Assembly: GCA_945889475.1 (NCBI GenBank)
Contig: CAMDBT010000006.1
Coordinates: 1-64,000, forward strand
DNA length: 64,000 nt
Direction: 5' to 3'
Origin: Bifidobacterium breve
GTDB taxonomy: Bacteria; Actinomycetota; Thermoleophilia; Solirubrobacterales; Solirubrobacteraceae
Shown here piece by piece: positions 32,745 through 44,262 of the stretch. The position numbers were made by a program, and so were the translations under genes. Position 1 is the first letter of the stretch; the number at the start of each line of letters is the position of its first letter. The notes beneath the pieces were generated by a model, which made no database searches, was not told the DNA's origin, and saw only the letters and a program-made list of their open reading frames with translations.

Positions 32745-33721
32745 GGGGTTTTCTTCAAGGTCTCCTCGTTGCGCGCAGCGGCCGAGTCTAGCGCGCTATC
32801 TAGCTTCGCTCGCCACGCCTCCAGCAGTCGCCGCGCCATCCGTTCGGCGCTGAACTCCTCGGCGCGGGCGCGCGAGACGATTCGGCGCTCTGGTTGGTCG
32901 AGGCTAACGGCCAAAGCTTCGCTCCAGCTTTTTTCGTCGTAGGCGAGGCAGTCGGCCCCCTCGATCGACCTTGTCGCGACTTGATGGATTCCCGTTCGGC
33001 TGCAGCAGACCGGCACCTCGCAGGCCAGCGCTTCGAGCACGGCAAGGCCGAACCCCTCGCGCTCGGAGGGAACGATTACCGCATTGGCTGCGTTGATCCA
33101 GAGCGGCACCGCTTCAGGGCTGATCGCTCCAAGCGCGAGCAGCTCGGCGCCGCAGCGCGAGGCAACCGCCTGTGCGCGGTCGAAGCGCTTCTCGGCCCGC
33201 GCCGGATCGGCTGGAAAGAGTAGGTAGCGGCCCGCTTGCTTGAGGCCAAGGGTGGAGCGTGCCTGCTGGCGGTCGAGCGGTCGGAAGCGGCCGGTTGCGA
33301 CGCCGCAGGGCAGAATCTCAACCTTGCGCCGAGGGTAGCCTGGCACGTCCGCTGCGAGCTCCGGACTAGCGGCGCCGATCAGGTCGATAAAAGGCAGCGC
33401 CGCGTGGGTGATCAGCCGAGAACGACGGTGGCGAAGGTCGGTGCCGTGGAGCGTGAGGCCATGAACGGTTGCGCTTACGGCAAGCGAGGGCCAAGCGGTC
33501 AGCCCGAAGTGGGCGTGGACGACGTCGAATCGGTCCTTGCCGTACCGACTGCGCAGCTGGCGGGCGGCGCTGGCATAGCCGCCCGGGGGAAAGGCGAAGC
33601 ACTCCAGCTCCAGCAGGGGATCGTCGAGCTCGCGCAGCGCCTCGAGCTGGTCGCGGACGAAGCTACCGAGCTCCGGCCGCTCCGGCGAGGGCCACATGTT
33701 GGTGACGATCAGAACACGCAT
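32735..33721 (-). CDS. Glycosyltransferase family 4 protein
   Basis: MRVLIVTNMWPSPERPELGSFVRDQLEAL, FDVVHAHFGLTAWP, PSEREGFGLAVLEALACEVPVCCSRTG. Confidence 0.9.
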   Translation of the reverse strand: MRVLIVTNMWPSPERPELGSFVRDQLEALRELDDPLLELECFAFPPGGYASAARQLRSRYGKDRFDVVHAHFGLTAWPSLAVSATVHGLTLHGTDLRHRRSRLITHAALPFIDLIGAASPELAADVPGYPRRKVEILPCGVATGRFRPLDRQQARSTLGLKQAGRYLLFPADPARAEKRFDRAQAVASRCGAELLALGAISPEAVPLWINAANAVIVPSEREGFGLAVLEALACEVPVCCSRTGIHQVATRSIEGADCLAYDEKSWSEALAVSLDQPERRIVSRARAEEFSAERMARRLLEAWRAKLDSALDSAAARNEETLKKTPWD

Positions 33722-33814
33722 CTGATGCTGATTGTCCACGTAGTGGCGGTGGATCCGCGCCACGCCGCTCTGCAGGCTGCGATCAGTGCCGTCCCCAAAC
33801 AGTTAGGAGCACCG

Positions 33815-34048
33815 ATGGCTTATCGCCTGCAGGGCCGCATTCACGCCACTTTTCACCACGCGCGCGTCCGTTTGAACTGCTCCTCAGGACAGGGGACGGT
33901 GGAGTACGTTGCGTTGATTCTGCTCGTCGCCGGCGTATTGGCCGGAGTGATCGTCGCCGGCAAGTCGCTGAAGGGCGGCGGCATCGCGCAGACCGTCGTG
34001 GGGAAGCTGAAAGAGTCGATCGATAGCGTTGGTAGCGCGAAGCCGTAG
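33815..34048 (+). CDS. Flp/TadE-type pilin-like small protein
   Basis: CSSGQGTVEYVALILLVAGVLAGVIVAGKSL (G-x-G-xVEY class III prepilin-like motif); ATG at 33815 after an AGGAG. Confidence 0.7.
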   Translation: MAYRLQGRIHATFHHARVRLNCSSGQGTVEYVALILLVAGVLAGVIVAGKSLKGGGIAQTVVGKLKESIDSVGSAKP

Positions 34049-34078
34049 TCCGCTCCGGCCGCGCCCTATGCTCAGGCG

Positions 34079-34923
34079 ATGGCCACGGTAAGTGATCCGC
34101 GCGAGCGGCCGATCGCCGTCTTCGACTCTGGGGTCGGCGGCCTCACTGTGCTGCACGAGCTGCTCGTCCATCTACCGGCAGAGGACTACATCTACCTTGG
34201 CGATACGGCCCGTTTCCCCTACGGGGAGCGCTCGCCAGACGAGCTCGCTGGCTTCAGCCTTGAGATCGCCGAAGAGCTGCTTGCCCGCAACGCCAAGCTG
34301 CTCGTCGTCGCTTGCAATTCGGCGACCTCGGCGGCGCTGCCGGCGCTGCAGCGGCGGATGAGTCAAACGACGCTCGGCGTCGAGGTGCTCGGAGTCGTCC
34401 GGCCGGAGGCAATCCAAGCAGTCGCGACGACAAACAATGGCCGGATCGGCCTGCTCGCGACGACGACGACGGTCGCTAGCGGCGCCTATGAGGAAGCTGT
34501 CCACGCCGCCGACCCCCATGTGACGTTGGTCTCGGTCGCGGCGCAGGAGCTGGCACCGCTGATCCAATCCGGCTCGACCTTCGATCAACGCGTCGTCGAG
34601 CTTGTTCGCGGCTACATCGAACCGCTGCGCGAGGCGCGCGTTGACACCGTGATTCTCGGCTGCACGCACTACCCGCTGTTGAGCCCGATCCTGCAGCGAA
34701 TGCTTGGCCGCGATGTTCGGATTATCACCTCCGGAGCGGCGCTGGCGCGGCAGGTTGAGCACGTTCTCGGCGCGCGCGACCTTGCTAACCCCGACCAGTC
34801 AGAAGGCAGCTACCGCTTCCTCTCGACCGGCGACCCTGAGGCCTTCGCAGCGATCGGTACGCGCTTCCTGCAGCTTCCGCTCGGCCCTGTTGAGCAGGTA
34901 ACCCTTCACGAAGGAGTGGTCGC

Positions 34924-34927
<4 letters not shown>
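34079..34927 (+). CDS. murI: Glutamate racemase
   Basis: IAVFDSGVGGLTVLHEL, ACNSATSAALP, LGCTHYPLL. Confidence 0.97.
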
Positions 34928-35661
<734 letters not shown>

Positions 35662-35666
35662 GGCCG

Positions 35667-36236
35667 ATGCGGATCACGCTCGCCACCCACAACGAGCACA
35701 AGCTGAGCGAGTTTGCGCGTCTGATGCCTGACTACGAGTTGGTAGCGCTGCCTGACCGCTGCGATGCGCCGGCCGAAGATGGCGACAGCTTCGCCGCCAA
35801 CGCGCTAATCAAGGCTCGCGCCGGCGCTTCAATCAGCGCCGGGCCGACGATCGCCGATGACTCCGGCATCTGCGTCGAGTCGCTCGCCGGTGCGCCGGGG
35901 ATTATGTCCGCTCGCTGGGCCGGTGAGCAGTGCGACGACGCAGCAAATCTGCGGATGTTGATCGACCGGACCCAGCCCGGCGATCGCCTCGAGTACGTAT
36001 GTGCGATCGCCTACTGCGACCCGCAAAGTGGAGCCGAGAAGGTCGTTGAAGCGAGTTGCGTCGGTAGGCGCGCCGCCGCGCCGCGCGGCAGCGGCGGGTT
36101 TGGTTACGACCCGGCTTTTGAGCCGCTCGAGCTGCCGGGCCGCACAATCGCAGAGCTCAGTTCCGCCGAGAAGGACCGGATTAGCCACCGCGGCAACGCC
36201 GTCCGCGCGTTAGATGATTGGCTGCGTGGTCGGTGA
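35667..36236 (+). CDS. rdgB: RdgB/HAM1 family non-canonical purine NTP pyrophosphatase
   Basis: LATHNEHKLSEFARL, ADDSGICVESLAGAPGIMSARWAG, GFGYDPAFEP, SHRGNAVRAL. Confidence 0.95.
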   Translation: MRITLATHNEHKLSEFARLMPDYELVALPDRCDAPAEDGDSFAANALIKARAGASISAGPTIADDSGICVESLAGAPGIMSARWAGEQCDDAANLRMLIDRTQPGDRLEYVCAIAYCDPQSGAEKVVEASCVGRRAAAPRGSGGFGYDPAFEPLELPGRTIAELSSAEKDRISHRGNAVRALDDWLRGR

Positions 36237-37633
36237 GCCTTACGAGCGGACGTCCACCGTCACCGCAGCAGCGCACCGCGCTGGCGTCGGCCGCTGCCGC
36301 TGGCTTCCTTGTTCTGGTCAAGCTGGTCGCCGGGCTGGTCAGCGGTTCGCTCGGGCTGATCGCCGAGGCGGCCCATTCGGCGACCGACTTCGGCGCCGCG
36401 CTTCTGACCTTCTTCGCAATCCGCGTTGCCGACCGACCGGCCGACAGAGGCCACCCTTACGGCCATCGCAAGGCCGAACATCTCGCCGCGCTCGGCGAAG
36501 GCGGCTTCCTGATTGTCGTCAGCGGCGTGATCATCGTCGAGTCGATCGGTCGGATCACCGGCTCGCAGTCGCACCACGTCGAAACAAACTGGTGGGTCTT
36601 CGCGGTGATCGGCGTGGTCTTGGTGGTTGACAGCACCAGAACGCTGATCTCTTGGCGCGCGGCGCGCGCTTACTCAAGCGCCGCGCTGGGAGCAAATGCG
36701 CTCCACTTTGCTTCCGACTTCGCCGGCACGCTGGCCGTTCTAGTCGGCCTACTGATGGTTCGCGCAGGCGTCGCCGACGCCGACTCGATCGCCGCGCTCG
36801 TCGTCGCCGTCTTGGTTATCGGCGCAGCGATCACGCTGATCCGAAGTAACGTCGGCTCGCTGATGGATCAGGCGCCGGCAGCGCTCGTAGAGCGCGCGAA
36901 GGAGGCGATCAACGAAGTAATCCCGTCGGTCGAAATTCAGCGGCTGCGCGTCCGCCAAGCTGGCGGCGTTACCTTCATCGACGGTGTGCTCGAGGTCGAG
37001 GCCGACGCGCCCGTCCAGCAAGGACACGAGCTGGCCGATCGTGTCGAAGCTGCGCTGCAGAGTCGAATCCCCGGCAGCGACGTGACGATCCACATCGAAC
37101 CACGTGAAGGATCTGAGTTGCGCGAGCGGGTCAGCGGAGCGGCGCTCTCGGCGAGTCATGTGCGTGAGGTCCACAACGTCAGGATCGTGAGCGTCGACGG
37201 GCGCTCGGAGCTGAGTCTTCACGTCAAGCTGCCGGCCGGCCAGTCGCTCGAAGAGGCCCACGCGGCAATCGACGAGGTCGAGGCCGCGATCCGTGCCGCG
37301 GCGCCGGAGCTTGACGGAGTTCACGTTCACATCGAACCGCTCCAGCCGTCGCTTCAGTCGCCGGTAATGGCCCGCGAAGAGTCGGCCGAACTGCACGGCG
37401 CGGTCGCGAAGATTGTTGTCGACCTGACCGGCCGTCAGCCGGTTGCCCTGCGCGTCCACCGCGAGCCGCGCGGCATCGTTGCGCTGGTCACTGTCGCGCT
37501 CGACGGTGGGCAGACACTCGCCCAAGCCCACTCCACTGCGACGACGATCGAGGCCGCGATCCGCGACTACGACGACGAGATCGTCGATGTCGTCGTGCAC
37601 ACCGAACCGTCGGCGCCGGTCAAGTCAGGTTGA
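36218..37633 (+). CDS. Cation diffusion facilitator transporter with repeated C-terminal modules
   Basis: LVAGLVSGSLGLIAEAAHSATDFGAALLTFFA, HPYGHRKAEHLAAL, three ZT-dimer-like segments at the C terminus. Confidence 0.93.
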   Translation: MAAWSVSLTSGRPPSPQQRTALASAAAAGFLVLVKLVAGLVSGSLGLIAEAAHSATDFGAALLTFFAIRVADRPADRGHPYGHRKAEHLAALGEGGFLIVVSGVIIVESIGRITGSQSHHVETNWWVFAVIGVVLVVDSTRTLISWRAARAYSSAALGANALHFASDFAGTLAVLVGLLMVRAGVADADSIAALVVAVLVIGAAITLIRSNVGSLMDQAPAALVERAKEAINEVIPSVEIQRLRVRQAGGVTFIDGVLEVEADAPVQQGHELADRVEAALQSRIPGSDVTIHIEPREGSELRERVSGAALSASHVREVHNVRIVSVDGRSELSLHVKLPAGQSLEEAHAAIDEVEAAIRAAAPELDGVHVHIEPLQPSLQSPVMAREESAELHGAVAKIVVDLTGRQPVALRVHREPRGIVALVTVALDGGQTLAQAHSTATTIEAAIRDYDDEIVDVVVHTEPSAPVKSG

Positions 37634-37760
37634 TCGCGGCGGCAACGCCAACCGCCAGCGAGAGCGCCGCGTAGCCCTGGTATCCGGCGAGCATCAGCAG
37701 GACGACGCCGACGAAGCAGATTAGGACGACGATTCCCCAGCTGATTCGGGCGAGCGGCAT
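37620..37760 (-). CDS. Small two-TM membrane protein (46 aa)
   Basis: MPLARISWGIVVLICFVGVVLLMLAGYQGYAALSLAVGVAAAINLT. Confidence 0.5.
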   Translation of the reverse strand: MPLARISWGIVVLICFVGVVLLMLAGYQGYAALSLAVGVAAAINLT

Positions 37761-37835
37761 CGGACAATCCTGCCAGTTCGATCCGACAGTTGCGGGGCGC
37801 GTCGCGCCGTCCAATTGCGTTGGTAGTTTCAGGCT

Positions 37836-38759
37836 GTGTCAACGACCGGCAGCAGCGGCGGTTTTGCATCGCGGCTGCAGAGCGCAGTCGAGCAGCGCCG
37901 ATCGCAGATCGTGCTCGGGCTCGATCCCGACCCGGCGCGGCTGTGGCCGCAGGCATTGGAGGCGGCTACAGGATCGAGCGCAGCCGAGCTGGCTGCCAGC
38001 GCGGTCGAGGCGCACTGTCGCGCGCTGATCGACGCCGCTGGCCCGGTTTGCGTCGTCGTCAAACCGCAGCTGGCCTGTTTCGAGCAACTCGGCGCGCCGG
38101 GGCGTGAGGCGCTGGGGGCGGTAGCTGCCCACGCCAAAGCGGCGGGGCTACTGGTGCTGGCCGATGGCAAGCGCGGTGACATCGACATCAGCGCCGCCGC
38201 CTACGGCCGATCGCTGGTCGCGCATACTGAAACCCCGTTCGGCCTCGTCGACGGGTTGGGAGCCGACGCGTTCACGGCGAATCCGTACATCGGCAAGGAC
38301 GCGCTTGAGGTGTTGGTCAACGGCGCCCGAGAGGTCGGCGCTGGAGTTTTCGTGTTGGTCAGAACCTCGAACCCCGGCGCGGCGGACTTTGAGGATCTCG
38401 AGCTGGCGGCTGGCGGCACGCTCTGGGAGCGCGTCGCGACGACCGTAGATCAGCTAGGCGACTCGGCCGCGCTCTCCGACGTCGGCGCGGTCGTCGGAGC
38501 AACAGCGCCGCAGCATGTCGCAAGGATGCGCGAGTTGATGCCGCGGGCGATCTTCTTGCTGCCGGGCGTCGGCGCTCAGGGCGGCAAGGTCGAGGACCTG
38601 GCAGCGGCCTTCGCTCCCGGCCCTGCGGGTGGCCTCGTCAGCGCTTCGCGTTCAATCGTGTTCGCCTTTGAAGAGCACGGCGGCAGTCCGGCCGAGGCCG
38701 CGAGGGCTAAGGCTGAGACGCTGCGCGACGCTGCCTGGGCGCTCGGCGCCGCAGACTGA
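37836..38759 (+). CDS. pyrF: Orotidine 5'-phosphate decarboxylase (type 2)
   Basis: IVLGLDPDPARLWP, VVKPQLACFEQLG, LADGKRGDIDISAAAYG, LLPGVGAQGG; GTG start. Confidence 0.95.
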   Translation: MSTTGSSGGFASRLQSAVEQRRSQIVLGLDPDPARLWPQALEAATGSSAAELAASAVEAHCRALIDAAGPVCVVVKPQLACFEQLGAPGREALGAVAAHAKAAGLLVLADGKRGDIDISAAAYGRSLVAHTETPFGLVDGLGADAFTANPYIGKDALEVLVNGAREVGAGVFVLVRTSNPGAADFEDLELAAGGTLWERVATTVDQLGDSAALSDVGAVVGATAPQHVARMRELMPRAIFLLPGVGAQGGKVEDLAAAFAPGPAGGLVSASRSIVFAFEEHGGSPAEAARAKAETLRDAAWALGAAD

Positions 38760-38831
38760 GCGCTGCAAGTTTGCGCCCGTCTGAGCCAACCGTTGGAGTC
38801 GCTCGCGCGCGTCCGTATCCTTCAGGGTCAG

Positions 38832-39146
38832 ATGGCGCCGACATCACAATCTGCGCGCTGGTTGGCGCCGCTGGCGCTGGCGCTCGCCGCGCTAGCAACC
38901 TTCGCGATCGTCAGCAGCGGGGGCGGCGCGTCGAGCAGCAGCGAGAGCTCCGCTCCGGTTGCAGGCGCGACAACGACGGAGCAGGTGAGGACGAGCGGGC
39001 CGCGTTACTACACAGTCCGCACGGGCGACACGCTGACCTCAATTTCGATCGAAACTGAGGTTTCCGTCGCAATGCTTGAGCAGCTCAACCCGGGGCTCGA
39101 CACGCAGGCGCTTCAGCCCGGCCAGCGGCTCCGTCTTCGATCGTGA
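38832..39146 (+). CDS. LysM-domain protein
   Basis: TM followed by YYTVRTGDTLTSISIETEVSVAMLEQLNPGLDTQALQPGQRLRL. Confidence 0.87.
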   Translation: MAPTSQSARWLAPLALALAALATFAIVSSGGGASSSSESSAPVAGATTTEQVRTSGPRYYTVRTGDTLTSISIETEVSVAMLEQLNPGLDTQALQPGQRLRLRS

Positions 39147-40360
39147 CAGCGCTGCGCCGCGTAGCTGTGCTGGCGTTGCTGTTGGCGCTGGCACTCCCGG
39201 CCGAAGCGCCTGCCAAGCGCCGTCCTTCGCTCTCCGCCGCGTCGGCGATTCTCATTGAGCCGTCGAGCGGTGAGATCATCTACGCGCGCAATCCTTACTC
39301 ACGCCGCGAGATCGCCTCGACGACGAAGATGATGACGGCGCTGCTGCTGCTTGAGCGGCGCTCGCTGAAGCACCGCATCAGGGTCGTGGGCTACAACGTC
39401 GGCGCCGCCGAGTCCACCGCCGGCTTAATTCCAGGAGAGCGGCTGACGAGCGCCGACATGTTGCGCGCGCTGCTGCTGGCGAGCGCCAACGAAGCGGCCG
39501 CGTCTATCGCTGTAGATGTCGGCGGCTCGCGGAAAGGTTTCGTGCGGATGATGAACGCGCGCGCGAAGCGCGCAGGCCTGCGGCGCACGCACTTCTCCAA
39601 CCCCGACGGGCTAGACGGTCGCCGCAACTACTCGACCGCCCGCGATCTGGCGACGCTCGGCATCCTCTTGCGCCGAGACGGATTTGCCCGCCGTCTCGTC
39701 GACCGGTCTAAGGCGACGCTGCGTAGCGGCTATCGCAAGCGCACCGTCTACAACCGCAACACGCTGATCGGCTCAGTTTCGTGGATGAACGGGATCAAGA
39801 CCGGCCACACCTCGAGCGCGGGTTATCTGCTCGTCGGCGGTGCCAGCCAGAACGGAGCTGAGCTGATTAGCGTCGTGATGGGCGAGCCCAGCGAAGCGGC
39901 ACGTAACGCCGACACGTTGAAGTTGATGCGCTACGGCTTTGGTCGCTACCAGAGCGTGTCCGCGGTCCGCAAAGGCCAGCGGTTCGCGACGATCGATGTC
40001 AATGGCCGCGACGAGAGAGTCCGACTGGTTGCCTCCCGCAGCGCCGACGTCGTGATGCGCAAAGGGGAGCGACCAGCGACGATCGTCAGCGGTCTGCCAA
40101 GCGAGCTGACGGGGCCGCTCGCGAAGGGCGCCCCCGTTGGCGTCGTCACTGTGGTGCGGCGCGGCAAGAGCGTTGCGCGAATTGAGCTGATCACCGCCTC
40201 CGCGGTTGCGCCGCCCTCACTGCTGGCTGGCCTCGGTGGTTGGCTCGGCCCGGCTGCGGGACTTTTCGTCGCCACTTCGCTGGTTGCTCTTTCGGCTATT
40301 CTGGTGCGCAAGCGGCGCCGAGGTCGGCGCCTTACGAGGGTCCAGAGGAAACCAGCATGA
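39143..40360 (+). CDS. D-alanyl-D-alanine carboxypeptidase (PBP5/6 family)
   Basis: SxxK (ASTTKMMTALL), SAN (LLASANEAA), KTG (GIKTGHTSSAGY); C-terminal TM. Confidence 0.93.
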   Translation: MTALRRVAVLALLLALALPAEAPAKRRPSLSAASAILIEPSSGEIIYARNPYSRREIASTTKMMTALLLLERRSLKHRIRVVGYNVGAAESTAGLIPGERLTSADMLRALLLASANEAAASIAVDVGGSRKGFVRMMNARAKRAGLRRTHFSNPDGLDGRRNYSTARDLATLGILLRRDGFARRLVDRSKATLRSGYRKRTVYNRNTLIGSVSWMNGIKTGHTSSAGYLLVGGASQNGAELISVVMGEPSEAARNADTLKLMRYGFGRYQSVSAVRKGQRFATIDVNGRDERVRLVASRSADVVMRKGERPATIVSGLPSELTGPLAKGAPVGVVTVVRRGKSVARIELITASAVAPPSLLAGLGGWLGPAAGLFVATSLVALSAILVRKRRRGRRLTRVQRKPA

Positions 40361-41316
40361 TTCTTACCGTCACCCTCAACGCTGCAATCGATAAGTCGCT
40401 GTCGGTGCCTAACTTCCGGCTTGGGCGGCGCCACCGAACTGTCGAGCAGCGCTCGACCGCCGGCGGCAAAGGAGTCAACGTCGCGCGACTGCTGGCCTCG
40501 CTTGGCCAGCCGGTCATCGCGACCGGCTTTGTCGGTGGCGCAACAGGGACGAGGATCGTCCAGCAGCTGACCACCGAATCGGTTCTCAACGGCTTCGTCC
40601 ACATCGCCGAGGAGTCGCGCACCAACATTTCGGTGCTCGACCCAACTACCGGCGAGCAGACCGAAATCAACGAGCGCGGCCCGGAGGTCAACGCGGCTGA
40701 GGCCGAGCTCTTCATTGAGAAGCTTTCTTACTTGGCTCGCGGCGCGGCGATCTGCGTGCTTGCTGGCTCGCTGCCGCGTGGCGTTGACGCTTCGTTCTAC
40801 GCCACATTGATTGCTGAGTTGAGGAGTGCCGACGTGACCACGATCGTTGACTCCGACGGTGAAGCGATGAAGCTCGCTGTCCGCGCTCAGCCGACCGTGA
40901 TCTCACCCAACATGGTCGAGGCCGAGGAGCTCGTCGGTCATGAGTTCAGCGACCGCGAAGAGCAGGTTGGCGCGCTCGCTCAGCTGCGCGGACTTGGCTC
41001 GCAGGAGGCGATCATCACACTGCCGGACGGCTGCGTTGCGAGTGTTCTGGTCGACGGTCAGGCGCGCGAGTACCGTGTTTGGATTGAGCCGCGCGAGGCG
41101 GTTGCCAGCGTCGGCGCCGGCGACGCCTTCCTCGCCGGTTACGTCGCTGCCCGCTACACCGGCTCGACGCCAGAGGAGTGCCTGCGCTACGCCGTCGCCT
41201 GCGGCGCCGAGTCGACGCAGCGCCTTGGCGCCGGGCTGATCGACCCCAACGGCGTCGATCAGCTGCTTGCCGAGGTCGAGGTGGAACGGATCGAAGCACC
41301 CGCCAGCGCTCTCTGA
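40357..41316 (+). CDS. 1-phosphofructokinase / PfkB-family hexose kinase
   Basis: MILTVTLNAAIDKSLSV, GGKGVNVARLLASLG, SVGAGDAFLAGYVA; ATGA overlap with previous gene. Confidence 0.92.
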   Translation: MILTVTLNAAIDKSLSVPNFRLGRRHRTVEQRSTAGGKGVNVARLLASLGQPVIATGFVGGATGTRIVQQLTTESVLNGFVHIAEESRTNISVLDPTTGEQTEINERGPEVNAAEAELFIEKLSYLARGAAICVLAGSLPRGVDASFYATLIAELRSADVTTIVDSDGEAMKLAVRAQPTVISPNMVEAEELVGHEFSDREEQVGALAQLRGLGSQEAIITLPDGCVASVLVDGQAREYRVWIEPREAVASVGAGDAFLAGYVAARYTGSTPEECLRYAVACGAESTQRLGAGLIDPNGVDQLLAEVEVERIEAPASAL

Positions 41317-41426
41317 GCGCTATCTTCAGTAAGTGGTCAAGAACGCCTTCAATCAGCCTTCCGAGCACCCCAGCGGCCGGCTTTGTGCGAGGCGATTGCG
41401 TCCGGTGCCGTACCTAGGATCTGCAG

Positions 41427-42647
41427 ATGGAAATTGAGATCGGTAGAGGCAAGAAGGCGCGACGCGCTTATGGCTTCGACGACATCGCGATCGTGCCATC
41501 TCGTCGTACCCGCGATCCCGATGACGTAGACATCTCCTGGAAGCTCGGCCCATACCGCTTTGAGTTGCCGCTGATGGCCTCGGCGATGGACGGCGTTGTC
41601 TCGCCGCGGACGGCGATCGAAGTTGGCCGTCTCGGCGGTCTTGCGGTACTGAACCTCGAAGGTATTTTTACCCGCTACGAGGACGCCGAAGAGCAGCTTG
41701 AGCGGATCTCGCAGCTGCCGAAGGACGAGGCTACGCGCGAGATGCAGTTGATCTACCAAGAGCCGGTCAAGCCCGAACTGATGCGCGCTCGGATCGAAGA
41801 GATCAAGGCCAGTGGCGTCGTGACTGCCGCCTCACTGACGCCGCAGCGCGTCTCGGCGCACTACGAGATGGTGCTCGACGCCGGGCTTGACGTCCTCGTC
41901 ATCCAAGGAACGGTCGTCTCGGCCGAGCATGTTTCGAAGACCACGGAGCCGCTCAACTTGAAGCAGTTCATCGCCGAGCTGCCGCTGCCGGTGATCGTCG
42001 GTGGCTGCGCCAGCTACCACACCGGTCTGCATCTGATGCGCACCGGCGCGGCCGGCGTGCTGGTCGGCGTCGGCCCCGGCGCTGCCTGTACCACGCGCGG
42101 CGTTCTAGGCCTTGGAGTGCCACAAGCGACGGCGATCGCAGACGTCGCCGGGGCTCGTTCAACGCACATGCTCGAGGCCGGTGAGTACGTGCAGGTAATC
42201 GCTGACGGCGGGATGAGCACCGGTGGCGACGTCGCGAAAGCGATCGCTTGCGGCGCCGACGCGGTGATGATCGGCTCACCGCTGGCGCGCGCCTACGAGG
42301 CCCCAGGCCGCGGCTTCCACTGGGGCATGGCGACCTTCCACCCGACGCTTCCGCGCGGCGCTCGCGTCGAGACGATTCAGAACGGCTCGATCGAAGAGAT
42401 TCTGATCGGTCCGGCACACGAGAACGACGGCAGCTTCAACCTGATGGGCGCGCTGCGGACCTCGATGGCAACCTGCGGATACCAGGACGTCGCCGAGTTC
42501 AACCGCGCCGAGCTGATGGTCGCTCCGGCGCTGCAGACGGAGGGCAAGAAGCTGCAGTCGTCGCAGGGAGTCGGGATGGGCAGTCGCGGAGCCAGTGCCT
42601 CACCTTCGGCTAGCGCGGACAGCACGCTCAGCTCGACGTCGGCGTGA
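41427..42647 (+). CDS. GuaB3-type IMP dehydrogenase-related protein
   Basis: [37 protein letters not shown] loop, [30 protein letters not shown]; next to guaA. Confidence 0.93.
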   Translation: MEIEIGRGKKARRAYGFDDIAIVPSRRTRDPDDVDISWKLGPYRFELPLMASAMDGVVSPRTAIEVGRLGGLAVLNLEGIFTRYEDAEEQLERISQLPKDEATREMQLIYQEPVKPELMRARIEEIKASGVVTAASLTPQRVSAHYEMVLDAGLDVLVIQGTVVSAEHVSKTTEPLNLKQFIAELPLPVIVGGCASYHTGLHLMRTGAAGVLVGVGPGAACTTRGVLGLGVPQATAIADVAGARSTHMLEAGEYVQVIADGGMSTGGDVAKAIACGADAVMIGSPLARAYEAPGRGFHWGMATFHPTLPRGARVETIQNGSIEEILIGPAHENDGSFNLMGALRTSMATCGYQDVAEFNRAELMVAPALQTEGKKLQSSQGVGMGSRGASASPSASADSTLSSTSA

Positions 42648-44182
42648 CTCACGACGAAGTCGTCGTTCTCGATTATGGGGGGCAGTACTCGCAGCTGATC
42701 GCGCGCCGTGTGCGCGAGTGCGGAGTCTTCTCCGAGCTGCTGCCACACCACGTTGGCCCGCAGGAGGTCGCGGCGCGCGGCGCGAAGGGGCTGATCCTCT
42801 CTGGCGGCCCGGCTTCGGTCCACGTCGATGGTGCGCCGCGGCTGGACCCAGGGCTGCTTGAGCTCGGCATTCCGGTGCTGGGCATCTGTTACGGCATGCA
42901 GCTGCTCGCCCAGCATCTGGGCGGGCGCGTCGAGAGCGCCGAGGTAGGCGAGTACGGCCGCTCGCAGCTAACGATTGGCGAGCCAGGGCTGCTCTTTGCC
43001 GGACTGCCCGACGTGCAGCCCTGTTGGATGTCGCACCGCGACACCGTTTACGAGCCGCCGCCGGGGTTCGCAGCGCTTGCCGCATCAACGCAGTCTCCTG
43101 TTGCGGCCTTCGAATCGGCCGAACGGAAGATCTACGGGATCCAGTTTCACCCGGAGGTGGTCCACACGCCGTTCGGCCAGCAGATTCTCACTCACTTCCT
43201 ACGCGACGCCTGCGGCTGCACTCTCGACTGGTCACCGGCCTCGATCGCTGAGGAGCAGATCGCTGCGATCCGCGAGCAGGTCGGGGATGGCAAGGTCATC
43301 TGCGGGCTCTCAGGCGGCGTGGACTCCTCAGTCGCTGCGCTGCTGGTCCATCGCGCAATCGGCGATCAGTTGACCTGTGTCTTCGTCGACCACGGGATGA
43401 TGCGCAAGGACGAGGGCGCGCAGGTCGTCGAAACCTTCCGTGATCGCTTCGCGGTGCCGCTGGTCGCAGTTGACGCCGAGGATCGCTTCCTAACCAAGTT
43501 GGCCGGCGTGAGCGACCCAGAGACGAAGCGCAAGATCATCGGCGGCGAGTTCATTCGCGTCTTTGAGGAAGAGGCGGCGAAGCTTGAGGGCGCGAAGTTC
43601 CTCGTACAGGGGACGCTCTACTCCGATGTGATCGAATCGGGAGGCGGGACCGGCACGTCGACGATCAAGTCGCACCACAACGTCGGCGGTCTTCCCGACG
43701 ATATGGAGTTCGAGCTGGTTGAACCACTGCGCACGCTTTTCAAGGATGAGGTGCGCGCGGTCGGCGCTGAGCTCGGGTTGCCGGAGCGGCTCGTCTGGCG
43801 CCAGCCGTTTCCAGGCCCCGGGCTGGCGATTCGGATCGTCGGCGGCGAAGCGACGAAGGAGCGGCTCGACCTCTTGCGCGACGCCGACGCCGTGCTGCAG
43901 GACGAGATTCGCAACGCCGGGCTCTACCGCGAGCTTTGGCAATCGTTCTGCGTCTTGCCGGACGTGCGAACCGTTGGCGTGCAGGGTGACGAGCGCACCT
44001 ACGGCTACGTCGTCGTGATCCGCGCCGTCACCTCAGACGACGCGATGACAGCCGATTGGGCCCGCCTCCCATACGATCTTCTAGAGCAGATTGCCTCGCG
44101 GATGATCAATGAACTGAGCGAAGTAAACCGCGTCGTGCTCGACATTACGTCGAAGCCGCCGGGCACGATCGAGTGGGAGTGA
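42644..44182 (+). CDS. guaA: GMP synthase (glutamine-hydrolysing)
   Basis: [48 protein letters not shown] terminus. Confidence 0.97.
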   Translation: MTHDEVVVLDYGGQYSQLIARRVRECGVFSELLPHHVGPQEVAARGAKGLILSGGPASVHVDGAPRLDPGLLELGIPVLGICYGMQLLAQHLGGRVESAEVGEYGRSQLTIGEPGLLFAGLPDVQPCWMSHRDTVYEPPPGFAALAASTQSPVAAFESAERKIYGIQFHPEVVHTPFGQQILTHFLRDACGCTLDWSPASIAEEQIAAIREQVGDGKVICGLSGGVDSSVAALLVHRAIGDQLTCVFVDHGMMRKDEGAQVVETFRDRFAVPLVAVDAEDRFLTKLAGVSDPETKRKIIGGEFIRVFEEEAAKLEGAKFLVQGTLYSDVIESGGGTGTSTIKSHHNVGGLPDDMEFELVEPLRTLFKDEVRAVGAELGLPERLVWRQPFPGPGLAIRIVGGEATKERLDLLRDADAVLQDEIRNAGLYRELWQSFCVLPDVRTVGVQGDERTYGYVVVIRAVTSDDAMTADWARLPYDLLEQIASRMINELSEVNRVVLDITSKPPGTIEWE

Positions 44183-44262
44183 GAAGCCGCGCGGCTTGGA
44201 TCGCACAAAGGCCGCTATTCTCTGAGACTGCGCCGCGCTCAACTGCGTGGCTTTTTATTGCT

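Noticed and set aside
36749-37600. 283-aa minus-strand ORF
   Set aside because: Antisense to the CDF transporter, whose reading frame has clear repeated modules.
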